Positions 1 to 8,324 are shown, counted from the stretch's first letter. The stretch is 64,000 nt of DNA from Ancylobacter sp. IITR112 (GCF_041415945.1 NZ_JBGCUS010000001.1:3534001-3598000), one strand, 5' to 3'. The notes: a model not told the origin generated them from the sequence alone. A program made the numbers and translations.

Positions 1-1001
1 GGCGCGGTAAGCCCGAGCGCCACCGGCACCAGCGCCAGCCGCAGCCCCGCCTCGCGCGCGCTTTCGCCATAGCCATGGGCAAGGCCGAAGGACATGAGGA
101 AGAACACGCCATAGAGCAGCGCATAGCCCAGCACCACACCCAGCACCCCCCAGCGGAAGGCGCTCGCGGTGAACAGGCGCGGGTCGATCAGCGGCGCGGC
201 GGTGTGCGCTTCGCGCCGCCGCAGCGCCCAGAGCAGCAGCGCCGCGACGCAAAGGCTCGCCAGCGTCAGCGGCGAGGCGAGCCCCCAACTGGAGACATGG
301 TTGAGCGTCGCCACGAGGAGGATCAGCGCCGGGCCGATCAGCAGCGCCCCACCCCAGTCGAAGGCGGGTTTTTCTCCGCCCACCGCCCCACGCGGCAGAG
401 CGAGCCAGCCGGCGAGAATGGCCAAGACGCCGAAGGGCACGGTGAGGCCGAAAATCCAGCGCCAGCCCAGCGCCTCGACGATGAAGCCGCCCAGCGCCGG
501 GCCGGCGCTCATGCCCACCGCCTGCGCCGCCGCGAAATAGCCCAGCGCCCGGCCGCGCGCCGCCTCCGGCACCGCCTGCACCAGAATGGCGATGCTGTTG
601 GCACCGAGCAGCGCCCCGCCCATACCTTGCAGGAAGCGGAAGGCGACGAGCTGGCCGAAACTCTCGGCCAGAGCGCACAGCGCGCTGGCACTGATGAAAA
701 GTGAATAGCCGGCAATATACAGCGTCTTGCGGCCATGGATCTCGCACAGCCGGCCGAAGATCGGCAGAAAGGACGCGAAGGCGAGGAGATAGGACAGCGC
801 CACCCAGCTCACCTGCTGCAGCGGCGCGCCGAAGGCCCGCCCCAGAGCGGGGAGCGCCAGTTGCACGATGGTGGCGTCGAGCTGGCCGACAAAGGCGCCG
901 ATAGAGACGAGGCCGACCACGAGCCAGGGATGCCAGCTCTGGCGCTCCAGTGCGGCGAGCGGCGCCGGCTCCTGAAGAAGCCGGTTCAGGGAGAATACCA
1001 T
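1..1001 (-). CDS. MFS transporter, DHA2 (EmrB/QacA-like) family, C-terminus cut by window edge
   Basis: Probable proton-driven multidrug or small-molecule exporter of the inner membrane. The minus-strand frame opens with an ATG at 1001 and runs to the window edge without a stop, so about 333 residues are seen and the C-terminus is missing. The first membrane helix carries GQLDATIVQLALP, the motif-D1-like sequence of the 14-helix DHA2 group. It is followed by a motif-A loop (FGRLCEIHGRK) and a motif-C-like GPALGG in helix 5. The substrate cannot be told from sequence. It lies downstream of, and in the same direction as, proA-nadD. No strong ribosome binding site is visible before the ATG, and no earlier in-frame start was found. 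Confidence 0.85.
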   Translation of the reverse strand, partial: MVFSLNRLLQEPAPLAALERQSWHPWLVVGLVSIGAFVGQLDATIVQLALPALGRAFGAPLQQVSWVALSYLLAFASFLPIFGRLCEIHGRKTLYIAGYSLFISASALCALAESFGQLVAFRFLQGMGGALLGANSIAILVQAVPEAARGRALGYFAAAQAVGMSAGPALGGFIVEALGWRWIFGLTVPFGVLAILAGWLALPRGAVGGEKPAFDWGGALLIGPALILLVATLNHVSSWGLASPLTLASLCVAALLLWALRRREAHTAAPLIDPRLFTASAFRWGVLGVVLGYALLYGVFFLMSFGLAHGYGESAREAGLRLALVPVALGLTA

Positions 1002-1102
1002 CGGGCACCGCGAGGCATGGCTGGGGGAACGGTTGAGGGAGGAACGGAGCACCAGTCTGGCACGCCCCGCTGCCCCTCGCCAGATCACCGTCCGCCGCGC
1101 GC

Positions 1103-1267
1103 CTACGCTTGCGCGCGCAGCTGGGTCGAGGACAGCGGCGATTTCAGCCCGTGCAGGAACACCCAGGCCGGCGGGCGCAGCAGCGGCAGCGCGGCGGCCT
1201 CGCTTTCCCGCACGTGCCAGCGCGCCTGCGCCGCCGGGCTCGCCATGGCGGGGAAGGTGCAGCCGGG
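1103..1267 (-). pseudogene. Duplicated 3' fragment of nadD
   Basis: This stretch encodes a second copy of the C-terminus of the NadD protein that starts at 2185. Positions 1115-1267 correspond to nadD positions 1589-1747. By hand alignment 41 of 51 residues are identical, including [17 protein letters not shown], with one two-codon gap. The frame is still open and ends AQA-stop at 1103, but the nucleotide-binding N-terminal half is absent, so it cannot be an active enzyme. It lies directly downstream of the small MORN gene, so nadD 3' sequence flanks that gene on both sides. A relic left by duplication or by single-crossover insertion is the likeliest reading. Confidence 0.8.
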
Positions 1268-1271
1268 TGCG

Positions 1272-1511
1272 CTAGAGGCGGCCCGAGCCACTCTCTTTCA
1301 TCCGGGTGACCTTGTAGACGTTCCCCTCTCGGTCGTAGGTGGTCCACTCTCCCACCTGCCGGCCCTTGTCGAACGTACCGGAGCGCAGCCGCGTGCCATC
1401 CTTGCGGAACCACTCCCATTCGCCGACGGGAACGCCGTCAACGGTTTGCCCGCGCGACCACAGGCTGCCGTCGCGGTGGGTCTTGGCAAAAGGCACGGGA
1501 GGCGAGGTCAT
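1272..1511 (-). CDS. MORN-repeat protein (YwqK-like), 79 aa
   Basis: Small soluble protein of 79 residues built of MORN-type repeats. The repeat pattern is visible as [20 protein letters not shown] followed by [17 protein letters not shown] (G-x-W-x-x-Y/F-x-x-x-G spacing). Databases name similar proteins YwqK-family antitoxins, but nothing here shows a toxin partner, so no function is claimed. Its ATG overlaps the nadD stop codon by four bases (ATGA), so it should be translated with nadD. In related bacteria the gene after nadD is usually rsfS, so its position is unusual. A degraded nadD 3' copy follows immediately. Confidence 0.75.
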   Translation of the reverse strand: MTSPPVPFAKTHRDGSLWSRGQTVDGVPVGEWEWFRKDGTRLRSGTFDKGRQVGEWTTYDREGNVYKVTRMKESGSGRL

Positions 1512-2185
1512 GAGCGGCTCTCCTGTGCTTTACGGGCAGGGATGCAAGCATACTCCGGCGGGGGCTCGGCCGAAGCCTCACCCCCCTCCCGTATCCGTGT
1601 CGAGGACAACGGCGATTTCAGCCCGTGCAGGAATACCCAGGCCGGCGGCGGCAGGGTGGCGAGCGCGGCGGCCTCGCTTTCCGGCACCCGCCAGCGGGCC
1701 AGCGCGGTGGCGGCGGGGCTGGCCATGGCGCGGAAGGTCGAGCCCGGCCGGTCGATGACGGCGATCGGCACACGCGCCGCGATGTCCCGCCAATGCTGCC
1801 AGCGGTGGAAGCTGGCGAGATTGTCCGCCCCCATCAGCCAGACGAAACGCACACCGGGAAAGCGCCGCACCAGCGCCGCCACCGTGTCAAAGCTGAAGCG
1901 GGTGTCGAGCCCCGCTTCCAGCCCGGTCGGCACCAGCGCCGGATGGTCGGCCATGAGGCGCGCCTGTTCCAGCCGCTGGCCAAGCGGCGGCAAGGCGCTG
2001 TTGTCCTTCAGGGGGTTGCCGGGCGTCACCAGCCACCACACGCGGTCGAGCCGCAGCCGCTTCAGCGCCAGCAGGCTGGCGGCGCGGTGCGCCTCATGCG
2101 CCGGGTTGAAGCTGCCGCCATACAGCCCGACCCGCATCCCCGGCGCCAGTGGCGGAATGCGGGCGAAGGGCGGCGGCGGGGTCAC
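1508..2185 (-). CDS. nadD: Nicotinate-nucleotide adenylyltransferase
   Basis: Transfers AMP from ATP to nicotinic acid mononucleotide to form deamido-NAD, the penultimate step of NAD synthesis. The protein has 225 residues. The nucleotidyltransferase signature [14 protein letters not shown] lies at residues 20-33, with H30 and H33 forming the HxxH-type ATP motif, and the C-terminal SSTxIR motif is present near residue 197. The GTG at 2185 was chosen because related proteins have a similar proline-rich lead before the Rossmann strand; an ATG at 2137 (residue 17) is possible. It follows proA in the same direction, an arrangement common in alphaproteobacteria. After SSTRIR there is an extra tail of about 26 residues that runs into the MORN gene. 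Confidence 0.93.
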   Translation of the reverse strand: MTPPPPFARIPPLAPGMRVGLYGGSFNPAHEAHRAASLLALKRLRLDRVWWLVTPGNPLKDNSALPPLGQRLEQARLMADHPALVPTGLEAGLDTRFSFDTVAALVRRFPGVRFVWLMGADNLASFHRWQHWRDIAARVPIAVIDRPGSTFRAMASPAATALARWRVPESEAAALATLPPPAWVFLHGLKSPLSSTRIREGGEASAEPPPEYACIPARKAQESRS

Positions 2186-2189
2186 GTGA

Positions 2190-2210
2190 CCTCTCCCCGA
2201 TGGGGAGAGG
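2190..2210. repeat. Perfect 9-bp stem-loop between proA and nadD
   Basis: CCTCTCCCC at 2190-2198 pairs with GGGGAGAGG at 2202-2210 around a 3-base loop. There is no T-run, so it is not a classic terminator. The sequence is of the kind found dispersed in many alphaproteobacterial genomes. It could trim or stabilise the proA-nadD transcript. It lies just upstream of the nadD GTG start. Confidence 0.6.
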
Positions 2211-2242
2211 GAGCATCCGCGCGGCCGGTCAGCGCGGGCATG

Positions 2243-3583
2243 TCACGGCCGGATCTGGCCGGTGCCGCGCACGCGGTATTTGAACGAGGTCAGCTGCTCG
2301 GCGCCCACCGGCCCGCGCGCATGCATGCGCCCGGTGGCGATGCCGATCTCGCCGCCGAAGCCGAATTCGCCGCCATCGGCGAACTGGGTGGAGGCGTTGT
2401 GCACCACAATGGCGGAATCGACCTCATTGAGGAAGCGCTCGGCGGTGGCGGCGTCCTCGGTGAGGATGGCGTCGGTGTGGTGCGAGCCATGCGTCTCGAT
2501 ATGGTCGATCGCCGCCTCCACCCCGTCCACCAGCTTCACCGAGATGACGGCGTCGAGATATTCGGTGCGCCAGTCCTCGTCGCTGGCCTCGGTCACGCGC
2601 GGGTCCACCGCCCGGGTGGCGTCGTCGCCCCGCACGGCGCAGCCTTCCTCCAGCAGCATGGTGACGAGCGGGGCGAGCAGGCGGGAGGCGTCCGCCCGGT
2701 CCACCAGCAGCGTCTCCGCCGCCCCGCACACACTGGTGCGGCGCAGCTTGGCGTTCTTGACGATGGCGAGCGATTTTTCCAGATCGGCGGCCTTGTCGAC
2801 ATAGACATGCACCAGCCCTTCGAGATGGGCGAACACCGGCACGCGGGCCTCCGCCTGCACCCGGGCGACGAGGCTCTTGCCGCCGCGCGGCACGATCACG
2901 TCGAGGTTGCCGCCGAGCCCGGCCAGCATCTCGCCCACCGCCGCGCGGTCGCGGGTCGGCACCAGCTGGATCGCGTCGGCGGGCAGGCCGACGCTGGTGA
3001 GCCCTTCCACCAGCGCGGCATGGATGGCGCGGGAGGAATGGAAACTGTCCGAGCCCCCGCGCAGGATCACCGCATTGCCGGCCTTCAGGCACAGGCTGCC
3101 GGCATCCGCCGTCACATTGGGCCGGCTCTCATAGATCACGCCGATGACGCCGAGGGGCGTGCGCACGCGCTCCAGCCGCAGCCCGTTGGGCCGCTCCCAG
3201 CTTTCCGTCACCTGCCCCACCGGGTCGGGCAGCGCGGCGATCTCCTCCACCGCGCGGGCGATGGCATCGAGCCGAGCCTCGTTCAGCACCAGCCGGTCCT
3301 GCAGCGCGGCGCTCATCCCCGCCGCGCGGGCGGCGGCGAGGTCCTGTTCATTGGCGGCGAGAATGGCGGGCGCCTGGTCGCGGATCGCCTGGGCGGCGGC
3401 GCGTAGCCCCGCCTCCTTCACCGCGGCGGAAGCCAGCGCCAGCGTGCGGGCGGCGGCGCGGGCGCGCGCGCCGATCGCCGCCATCACCGCCGCCACATCC
3501 TCGCCCTCCGGCCCGCGCGGCGCCGGCGCGCCGGCAACGGACGCGGAGACGGTGGCGGGGCGCAGGGCGGAGGAGGCGGTCAT
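2243..3583 (-). CDS. proA: Glutamate-5-semialdehyde dehydrogenase (gamma-glutamyl phosphate reductase)
   Basis: Reduces gamma-glutamyl phosphate to glutamate semialdehyde with NADPH, the second step of proline synthesis. The 446-residue protein belongs to the aldehyde dehydrogenase superfamily. Visible signatures are [19 protein letters not shown] and [13 protein letters not shown] in the middle, the catalytic cysteine in [12 protein letters not shown], and the C-terminal [17 protein letters not shown]. It is somewhat longer than the usual 415-430 residues because of an alanine-rich N-terminal stretch of about 30 residues, so the true start may lie further in. It is transcribed toward nadD; proB, its usual partner, is not in the window. 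A strong hairpin lies in its leader (3604-3630). Confidence 0.96.
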   Translation of the reverse strand: MTASSALRPATVSASVAGAPAPRGPEGEDVAAVMAAIGARARAAARTLALASAAVKEAGLRAAAQAIRDQAPAILAANEQDLAAARAAGMSAALQDRLVLNEARLDAIARAVEEIAALPDPVGQVTESWERPNGLRLERVRTPLGVIGVIYESRPNVTADAGSLCLKAGNAVILRGGSDSFHSSRAIHAALVEGLTSVGLPADAIQLVPTRDRAAVGEMLAGLGGNLDVIVPRGGKSLVARVQAEARVPVFAHLEGLVHVYVDKAADLEKSLAIVKNAKLRRTSVCGAAETLLVDRADASRLLAPLVTMLLEEGCAVRGDDATRAVDPRVTEASDEDWRTEYLDAVISVKLVDGVEAAIDHIETHGSHHTDAILTEDAATAERFLNEVDSAIVVHNASTQFADGGEFGFGGEIGIATGRMHARGPVGAEQLTSFKYRVRGTGQIRP

Positions 3584-3603
3584 GATGTCACCCGTTCGAG
3601 TTC

Positions 3604-3630
3604 AGAGGGCGCTAAAAGCGGGCGCCCTCT
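3604..3630 (-). promoter_or_regulatory. Hairpin in the proA leader
   Basis: AGAGGGCGC at 3604-3612 is perfectly complementary to GCGCCCTCT at 3622-3630, leaving a 9-base A-rich loop. It sits about 20-45 bases upstream of the proA start on the minus strand. It may be a leader structure or a protein-binding dyad; the sequence alone does not decide. No T-run follows in either direction. Confidence 0.4.
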
Positions 3631-3745
3631 CTACCACGAAGCGGCGGCGGGGCGCCAAAAGCAATTGGCCATCGTTGCGGCTCTTTACCATATCGCACCC
3701 GCGAGGCTTGCCATTTGCGCGCCGGCATCCGATGTCACGGCGCAG

Positions 3746-4621
3746 ATGCCTGCCCTGCCGGACGCATCCGCGAGGAGACCGTCGCCTTTGTTCCGCGCCT
3801 TCGACATCGCACTGGACGCCTTCTGGCGCTTCGTCGAGGATGACGGCTGGGCGATCGCCAGCCACATCGCGCTGTCGGCGCTGATGTCGCTGTTCCCGTT
3901 CCTCATCTTCGTGACCGCGCTCGCCGCCTTCTTCGATTTCAAGAATCTGGCGGATGAGACCGTTCAATTGATGCTGGAAGCCTGGCCCTCGCAGGTGGCG
4001 GACCCGATCGGCCGCGAGATCCGCAACGTGCTCACCCAGGTGCGTACCGACGTACTGACCATCGGTGTGGTGCTGGCGATCTATTTCTCCTCCAACGGCA
4101 TTGAGAGCCTGCGCATCGGGCTGAACCGCGCCTATGGCATGCGCGAGGCCCGCGCCTGGTACTGGCTGCGCCTCGAATCCATCGGCTATGTCGTGGTCGG
4201 CGCCGCCGGCCTGCTGGCGCTGTCCTTCCTCGTGGTGCTCGGCCCGGTACTGTGGCTGGCGGCGGTGCGCTATGTGCCGGCGCTGGAGCCCTTCGGCTGG
4301 GTCATCACCTTCCTGCGCTACGCCGCCACCTCGGTGATCCTGATCGTGGCGCTGGTGGTGGCGCATATGTGGCTGCCGGCGGGGCGGCGCAGTCTGTCGC
4401 AGGTGCTGCCGGGCATATTGGTGACGCTCGCTTTGTGGCTCGCCGCCGGTGCCGCCTTCGGCCGCTATCTCGCGGAATTCGCCGGCAATTACGTCACCAC
4501 CTATGCCGGCCTCGCCTCGGTGATGATCGCGCTGGTGTTCCTCTACACCACCGCCTCGATCTTCGTGTATGGCGGCGAACTCAACGCCGCCATCCGCCGC
4601 GCCCGCGAGGGCCGGCTCTAG
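3746..4621 (+). CDS. YihY/UPF0761 (BrkB-like) family inner-membrane protein
   Basis: Integral membrane protein of 291 residues from the ATG at 3746. The first helix region, SHIALSALMSLFPFLIFVTA, carries the family hallmark of a small-residue helix followed by a phenylalanine-rich stretch. Further helices follow near YVVVGAAGLLALSFLVVLGP, TSVILIVALVVAHMWLPAG and the C-terminal AGLASVMIALVFLYTTASIF. The FVYGGELNAAI end is typical of the family. Function is not established: the historical RNase BN label is wrong and BrkB refers to serum resistance in Bordetella. A TTG at 3665 would add 27 residues with no clear ribosome site, so the ATG is preferred. It is divergent from proA. Confidence 0.85.
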   Translation: MPALPDASARRPSPLFRAFDIALDAFWRFVEDDGWAIASHIALSALMSLFPFLIFVTALAAFFDFKNLADETVQLMLEAWPSQVADPIGREIRNVLTQVRTDVLTIGVVLAIYFSSNGIESLRIGLNRAYGMREARAWYWLRLESIGYVVVGAAGLLALSFLVVLGPVLWLAAVRYVPALEPFGWVITFLRYAATSVILIVALVVAHMWLPAGRRSLSQVLPGILVTLALWLAAGAAFGRYLAEFAGNYVTTYAGLASVMIALVFLYTTASIFVYGGELNAAIRRAREGRL

Positions 4622-4728
4622 AGTGCGATCCGATCAGATTGAATCAAGCTGATCGGTAAATCGCCCTCTAACTCCAAGGTAGAGAGTGCGATCCGATCAG
4701 ATTGAATCAAGCTGATCGGCGCGTGCTC
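4621..4728. repeat. Two direct copies of a 36-bp palindromic element
   Basis: A 36-bp sequence at 4621-4656 recurs without mismatch at 4684-4719, so the copies are 63 bp apart. Each contains GATCAG and CTGATC arms around an AT-rich centre. The second copy continues to 4728 as a longer imperfect inverted repeat (GAGTGCG... to ...CGCGTGCTC). The first copy starts at the stop codon of the YihY gene. This looks like a dispersed intergenic palindrome that has been tandemly duplicated. Its role may be transcript 3'-end formation, but none is shown. Confidence 0.85.
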
Positions 4729-4840
4729 TGACGCGAACAGCGGAACCTCCCCGCCCTCCCGCCGCTTGACCAAGGTCAAGGCCCCCGGCCCTGCCAGGGT
4801 GCCCAATGGCCCGGTGAGTTGCGAAGGGAAGGAGGCTCGA

Positions 4841-5299
4841 ATGAGCACCAGCTACGACAAGATCAGGATCGAACAGGGCGCGTGGGTCGTCGTCTGCGAC
4901 GGGCGCAAGGCGCTGATCCTGTGCAACAAGGGAGACGCCACCTTCCCCAATCTGCGCACCCATGAAGTGCACGAGCAGGAAAACCCGCCCACCCGCGAAC
5001 AGGGCACCGACCAGCCCGGCCGGGTGCACCAGTCCGTCGGCTCGGCCCGTTCCTCGGTTGAGCCCACCGACTGGCAGGAGGAGGGCGAGCGCGCCTTCAT
5101 GCGGCAGGTCGCCGCCCGGCTGGAGACGGCGGTGACAGGGGGCGAGGTGAAATCGCTGATCATCGTCGCTGCCCCGCGCGCGCTCGGCGCGCTGCGCCCG
5201 CATTTGTCCAAGGCGGTCGCCGACATCATCGCCGCCGAGGTCGACCGCGACATGGTCAAGCTGCCCGTCTACGAGATCGAGAAGCATCTCGCCGCCTGA
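4841..5299 (+). CDS. Host attachment family protein (AtsE/BaeE-type)
   Basis: Soluble protein of 152 residues. The pattern WVVVCDGRKALILCNKGD at the N-terminus, RQVAARLETAV in the middle and LIIVAAPRALGALRPHLS followed by VDRDMVKLPVYEIEKHL match the family described as required for attachment to host cells (pfam10116 type). The fold resembles the eRF1/peptidyl-tRNA hydrolase-like domains, but the biochemical role is unknown. The start at 4841 is set by a clear AAGGAGG at 4829-4835; an open frame continues upstream but has no comparable site. It stands alone, followed by a strong terminator at 5359-5389. Confidence 0.87.
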   Translation: MSTSYDKIRIEQGAWVVVCDGRKALILCNKGDATFPNLRTHEVHEQENPPTREQGTDQPGRVHQSVGSARSSVEPTDWQEEGERAFMRQVAARLETAVTGGEVKSLIIVAAPRALGALRPHLSKAVADIIAAEVDRDMVKLPVYEIEKHLAA

Positions 5300-5358
5300 G
5301 CCTCATCGGGCTCCGCCGCGCCCCGGTTTCGCCCGGCGCGCGAACAGGTTTACCCTTG

Positions 5359-5389
5359 CCCCGCCGCCGGCCCCCGGCGGCGGGGTTTT
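5359..5389 (+). terminator. Rho-independent terminator after the host attachment gene
   Basis: A perfect 12-bp GC stem (CCCCGCCGCCGG at 5359-5370, complement at 5374-5385) with a 3-base loop is followed by TTTT at 5386-5389. It lies 60 bases after the stop at 5299 and ends the monocistronic attachment gene before tspO. Confidence 0.85.
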
Positions 5390-5502
5390 GCGTCGGTGGC
5401 CGCGACGCCTTGAGGCTGTCGCCGGTGAACCTGCGCCGCGCCTCGCCCGTATTGCCGCCGGACTGGCCCGCCCGCCGACCACGAGCCTGTGAAGGAATCC
5501 TG

Positions 5503-5979
5503 ATGAAAACCCTCTCCTTCTTCCGCCTCGTCCTCGCTGTCGGCCTGTGCCTCGGCGTCGGCGCGCTCGGCTCGCTCACCACCACGCCGAAGATTCCCAC
5601 CTGGTATGCCGGGCTGGTGAAGCCGTCCTGGACCCCGCCCGACTGGGCCTTCCCCATCGCCTGGACCACGCTCTATGTGCTGATGGCGGTCGCGCTGTGG
5701 CGGCTGTGGCAGTTGCACGCGCCCACCCCGGAGCGGCGCCGCGCCATCGGCCTGTGGCTGCTGCAACTGGCGCTGAACGCCGCGTGGTCGCCGATCTTCT
5801 TCGGGCTGGAAGCGCCGGGCGCGGCGCTCATCGTGGTGCTGGCGCTGTGGCTCGCCATCGCCGCCACGATCGGGGCCTGCCTGCGGATCGACCGCATCGC
5901 CGCATGGCTGCTGGTTCCCTATCTTGCCTGGGTGTCCTATGCCACCTCGCTGAACGCGGCCATCGTGGCCCTGAACTGA
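5503..5979 (+). CDS. tspO: TspO/MBR family tryptophan-rich sensory protein
   Basis: Membrane protein of 158 residues with five predicted helices, the usual size of the family. Diagnostic sequences are PSWTPPDW at residues 41-48, LNAAWSPIFFGLEAPG, and the C-terminal LVPYLAWVSYATSLNAAI. Bacterial TspO binds porphyrins and in Rhodobacter modulates tetrapyrrole and photosynthesis gene expression; here the role can only be assumed to be porphyrin or stress related. The ATG at 5503 is preceded by GAAGGA at 5491-5496. It is followed closely by the HIG1 gene and the cobalamin adenosyltransferase, another tetrapyrrole link, and may be co-transcribed with them. Confidence 0.93.
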   Translation: MKTLSFFRLVLAVGLCLGVGALGSLTTTPKIPTWYAGLVKPSWTPPDWAFPIAWTTLYVLMAVALWRLWQLHAPTPERRRAIGLWLLQLALNAAWSPIFFGLEAPGAALIVVLALWLAIAATIGACLRIDRIAAWLLVPYLAWVSYATSLNAAIVALN

Positions 5980-6009
5980 GCGCCCCGCCGGCGCTCCCGG
6001 AGACTCTCG

Positions 6010-6213
6010 ATGGATCTCGTCACCATCGCCAAATTCATCGTCCTGCCCATCGCCCTCGGCGCGGTGGCGGTGGTGCTGCTGCTCGGCCTCGCCAATATGG
6101 CGCGCGGCGGCTCGCCGCAGCGCTCGCAGAAGCTCATGCAATGGCGCGTGCTGCTGCAGGCGGTGGCGCTGTGCTTCGTGCTCATCACCATCCTGCTGAT
6201 GCATCAGAGCTGA
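6010..6213 (+). CDS. HIG1-domain twin transmembrane protein
   Basis: Small inner-membrane protein of 67 residues with two hydrophobic helices (FIVLPIALGAVAVVLLLGLA and VLLQAVALCFVLITILLMH) joined by a basic loop containing QRSQKLMQWRVLLQ. That loop is the HIG1/hypoxia-induced-protein signature. Bacterial members are thought to associate with respiratory complexes, as the mitochondrial Rcf1 proteins do; this is by analogy. It lies between tspO and the corrinoid adenosyltransferase with gaps of 30 and 9 bases, so an operon is likely. Confidence 0.85.
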   Translation: MDLVTIAKFIVLPIALGAVAVVLLLGLANMARGGSPQRSQKLMQWRVLLQAVALCFVLITILLMHQS

Positions 6214-6222
6214 GAAGGTTTC

Positions 6223-6843
6223 ATGGTCGTCCTCAACCGCATCTACACCCGCACCGGCGACGACGGCACCACCGCGCTCGGCACTGGCGAGCGCCGGCCG
6301 AAATATGATCTGCGCGTCGCCGCCTATGGCACGGTGGACGAGACCAATGCGGTGATCGGCGTCGCCCGGCTGCACACCGGGGCCGACCCCGCTCTGGCCG
6401 ATATCGACGCGGCGCTGGCGCGCATCCAGAACGACCTGTTCGATCTCGGCGCCGATCTCGCCACGCCCGAGACCGGGGAAGACCTCGGCTACACCCCGCT
6501 GCGCATTGTCGCCGCGCAGGTCGACAAGCTGGAGCGCGACATCGACACGCTGAATGCGGGCCTCAAACCGCTGCGCTCCTTCGTTCTGCCGGCCGGCACC
6601 CCGGCGGCGGCGCATCTGCATGTCGCCCGCACCGTCTGCCGCCGGGCGGAGCGCATGGCGGTGGAGCTTTCCGCCACGCTGGGCGAATTCGTCGCGCCGG
6701 AAGCGGTGAAATATCTCAACCGCCTGTCCGACCTGCTCTTCGTCATGAGCCGCCTCGCCAATGCCCGCGCCGCCGGCGAGGGTGAGGCGGGCCAGGAAAA
6801 CGCTGGTGACGTGCTGTGGGTGCCGGCGGCGGGGCGGGAGTGA
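6223..6843 (+). CDS. Cob(I)yrinic acid a,c-diamide adenosyltransferase, PduO type
   Basis: Transfers the adenosyl group of ATP to cob(I)alamin, making coenzyme B12. The 206-residue protein shows the PduO/MMAB nucleotide-binding N-terminus TRTGDDGTTALGTGERRPK, the AAYGTVDETNAVIGVAR segment, the trimer-core arginine region ARTVCRRAERMAVEL, and the C-terminal GDVLWVP. PduO-type enzymes are unrelated in fold to CobA/BtuR, so the gene symbol is left open. It follows the HIG1 gene by nine bases, and its stop overlaps the GTG of the GST gene. No cobalamin riboswitch is visible upstream. Confidence 0.93.
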   Translation: MVVLNRIYTRTGDDGTTALGTGERRPKYDLRVAAYGTVDETNAVIGVARLHTGADPALADIDAALARIQNDLFDLGADLATPETGEDLGYTPLRIVAAQVDKLERDIDTLNAGLKPLRSFVLPAGTPAAAHLHVARTVCRRAERMAVELSATLGEFVAPEAVKYLNRLSDLLFVMSRLANARAAGEGEAGQENAGDVLWVPAAGRE

Positions 6844-7505
6844 GCGGCCCGGCGGAGGCGACCGATGCGCGGCCCCGCGTGTTCGGCACGGCGGACAGCG
6901 TCTATGTCCGCATCGTCCGCCTGGCGCTGATCGAGAAGGGCGTCGACCACACGCTGGTGAGCGTCGATCCTTTCGCGCCGGAAGGCCTGCCGCCCGCCTA
7001 TCGCGCGCGCCACCCCTTCGGCCGGATTCCCGCCTTCGAGAATGACGGCTTCCACCTCTACGAGACCGGCGCCATCACCCGCTACATCGACGAAGCCTTC
7101 GCCGGCCCGCCGCTGATGCCGGACGAGGTGCGGCTGCGGGCGCGCGCCAGCCAGATCATCAGCCTCGCCGATGCCTACGCTTATCGGCCGCTGGTCTGGG
7201 GGGTCTATGTCGAGCGGATGGAAAAGCCCGCGCAGGGCGAGCAAACGGATGAGGCCCGCCTCGCCGCCGCGCTCACTGAGGCCGACACCTGCCTTGCCGC
7301 CCTCATCGCGCTCATGGAGGGCGGGCCGTTCCTCGCCGGCGTGCGGCTGAGCCTTGCCGATCTCCATCTCGCGCCGATGGTCTCCTATTTCCAGCAGGCA
7401 CCCGAAGGCGCGGCCCGGCTCGCCGCCCATCCCGGCCTTGCGGCGTGGTGGGCGCGCATGATTGCCCGCCCCTCGCTGCGGCAGCTCGGCCTTTCCGCCG
7501 GCTGA
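6840..7505 (+). CDS. Glutathione S-transferase family protein
   Basis: Soluble protein of 221 residues with a thioredoxin-like N-terminal domain (VFGTADSVYVRIVRLALIEK, then HPFGRIPAFENDGFHLYETG with the cis-proline and the E-T/S glutathione-binding pair). The all-helical C-terminal domain includes the N-capping motif SLADLHLAPM. It is a typical bacterial GST; substrate unknown. The GTG at 6840 overlaps the stop of the adenosyltransferase gene by four bases (GTGA), which supports this start over an upstream GTG at 6816. Confidence 0.9.
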   Translation: MSGPAEATDARPRVFGTADSVYVRIVRLALIEKGVDHTLVSVDPFAPEGLPPAYRARHPFGRIPAFENDGFHLYETGAITRYIDEAFAGPPLMPDEVRLRARASQIISLADAYAYRPLVWGVYVERMEKPAQGEQTDEARLAAALTEADTCLAALIALMEGGPFLAGVRLSLADLHLAPMVSYFQQAPEGAARLAAHPGLAAWWARMIARPSLRQLGLSAG

Positions 7506-7604
7506 GCGGTCCCTTCGGCCCCCGATGGCGTTTTCGCCCGTGAAGCGGCAATGTGGTGCCGCGTCGCGCCCGCGCCGCCTTCCGCGATTCGCTGTGCCCG
7601 CGCC

Positions 7605-8324
7605 ATGCTCATTCCCTTCAACGACGACAACCCGCTGGAAGGCATCACCCACGCCTATGTCACCTGGGCGCTGATCGCGGTGAACGTGCTGGTCTTCGTG
7701 CTGGTGCAGCATGGCTACCGGGCCGAGCTCGACATTCCCTCCGCCTTCGGCTTCGGCGCCATACCCGCCGTCGTGACGCATGCCGCCGTATTGCCGGAGG
7801 AATATGTGCGCCTGCCGGCCGAACTCACCCTCGTCACCTACATGTTCCTGCATGGCGGCTGGCTGCATCTGGCCGGCAACATGGCCTTCCTCTGGGTGTT
7901 CGGCGACAATGTCGAGGACGCGCTCGGCCATGCCCGCTTCCTGCTGTTCTATGTGCTGTGCGGGGTGGCCGGCGGGCTCGCCCATTCCCTCGCCGTGCCT
8001 GATTCGGCCTCGCCGCTGGTCGGCGCCTCGGCGGGAATATCCGGGCTGGTCGGCGCCTATCTGATGCTGCACCCCAATGTCCGCATCTGGGTCTTGATGT
8101 TCCTGCGCGTGCCGCTGCGTGTGCCGGCCATCTGGCCGCTCGGCGCCTGGATCGCCTTCCAGCTGTGGAGCCTGTTCCAGTCCGGCGACGAGGAAACCGC
8201 GTGGTGGGCGCATATTGCCGGCCTCGCCGCCGGGGCGGTGCTCATCGTCTTCCTGCGCCGGCCGGGCGTGCCGCTGTGGGTGATGACGCGCGACGGCACG
8301 CCGGACGGGCGCCCGCCGGTGTAA
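7605..8324 (+). CDS. Rhomboid-family intramembrane serine protease
   Basis: Polytopic membrane protease of 239 residues. The catalytic serine lies in GASAGISG, and the partner histidine in AHIAGLAAGAVL two helices later. The conserved HGGWLHLAGNMAFLWVFGDN segment forms the loop-1 and helix-2 region. Rhomboids cleave membrane proteins near the outer face of a helix; the substrate here is unknown. The ATG at 7605 was chosen because the upstream frame is GC-rich and shows no homology-like features; no strong ribosome site is visible. It may be read from the upstream GST transcript, 99 bases away. Confidence 0.92.
   Translation: MLIPFNDDNPLEGITHAYVTWALIAVNVLVFVLVQHGYRAELDIPSAFGFGAIPAVVTHAAVLPEEYVRLPAELTLVTYMFLHGGWLHLAGNMAFLWVFGDNVEDALGHARFLLFYVLCGVAGGLAHSLAVPDSASPLVGASAGISGLVGAYLMLHPNVRIWVLMFLRVPLRVPAIWPLGAWIAFQLWSLFQSGDEETAWWAHIAGLAAGAVLIVFLRRPGVPLWVMTRDGTPDGRPPV

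Noticed and set aside
1272..1511. Toxin-antitoxin system suggested by the YwqK-antitoxin label of similar MORN proteins
   Set aside because: No toxin-like partner gene is adjacent, and the label in databases is not proof of function.
5980..6222. Cobalamin riboswitch before the adenosyltransferase gene
   Set aside because: There is no room: the gene follows the HIG1 gene by nine bases, and no B12-box sequence is present upstream.
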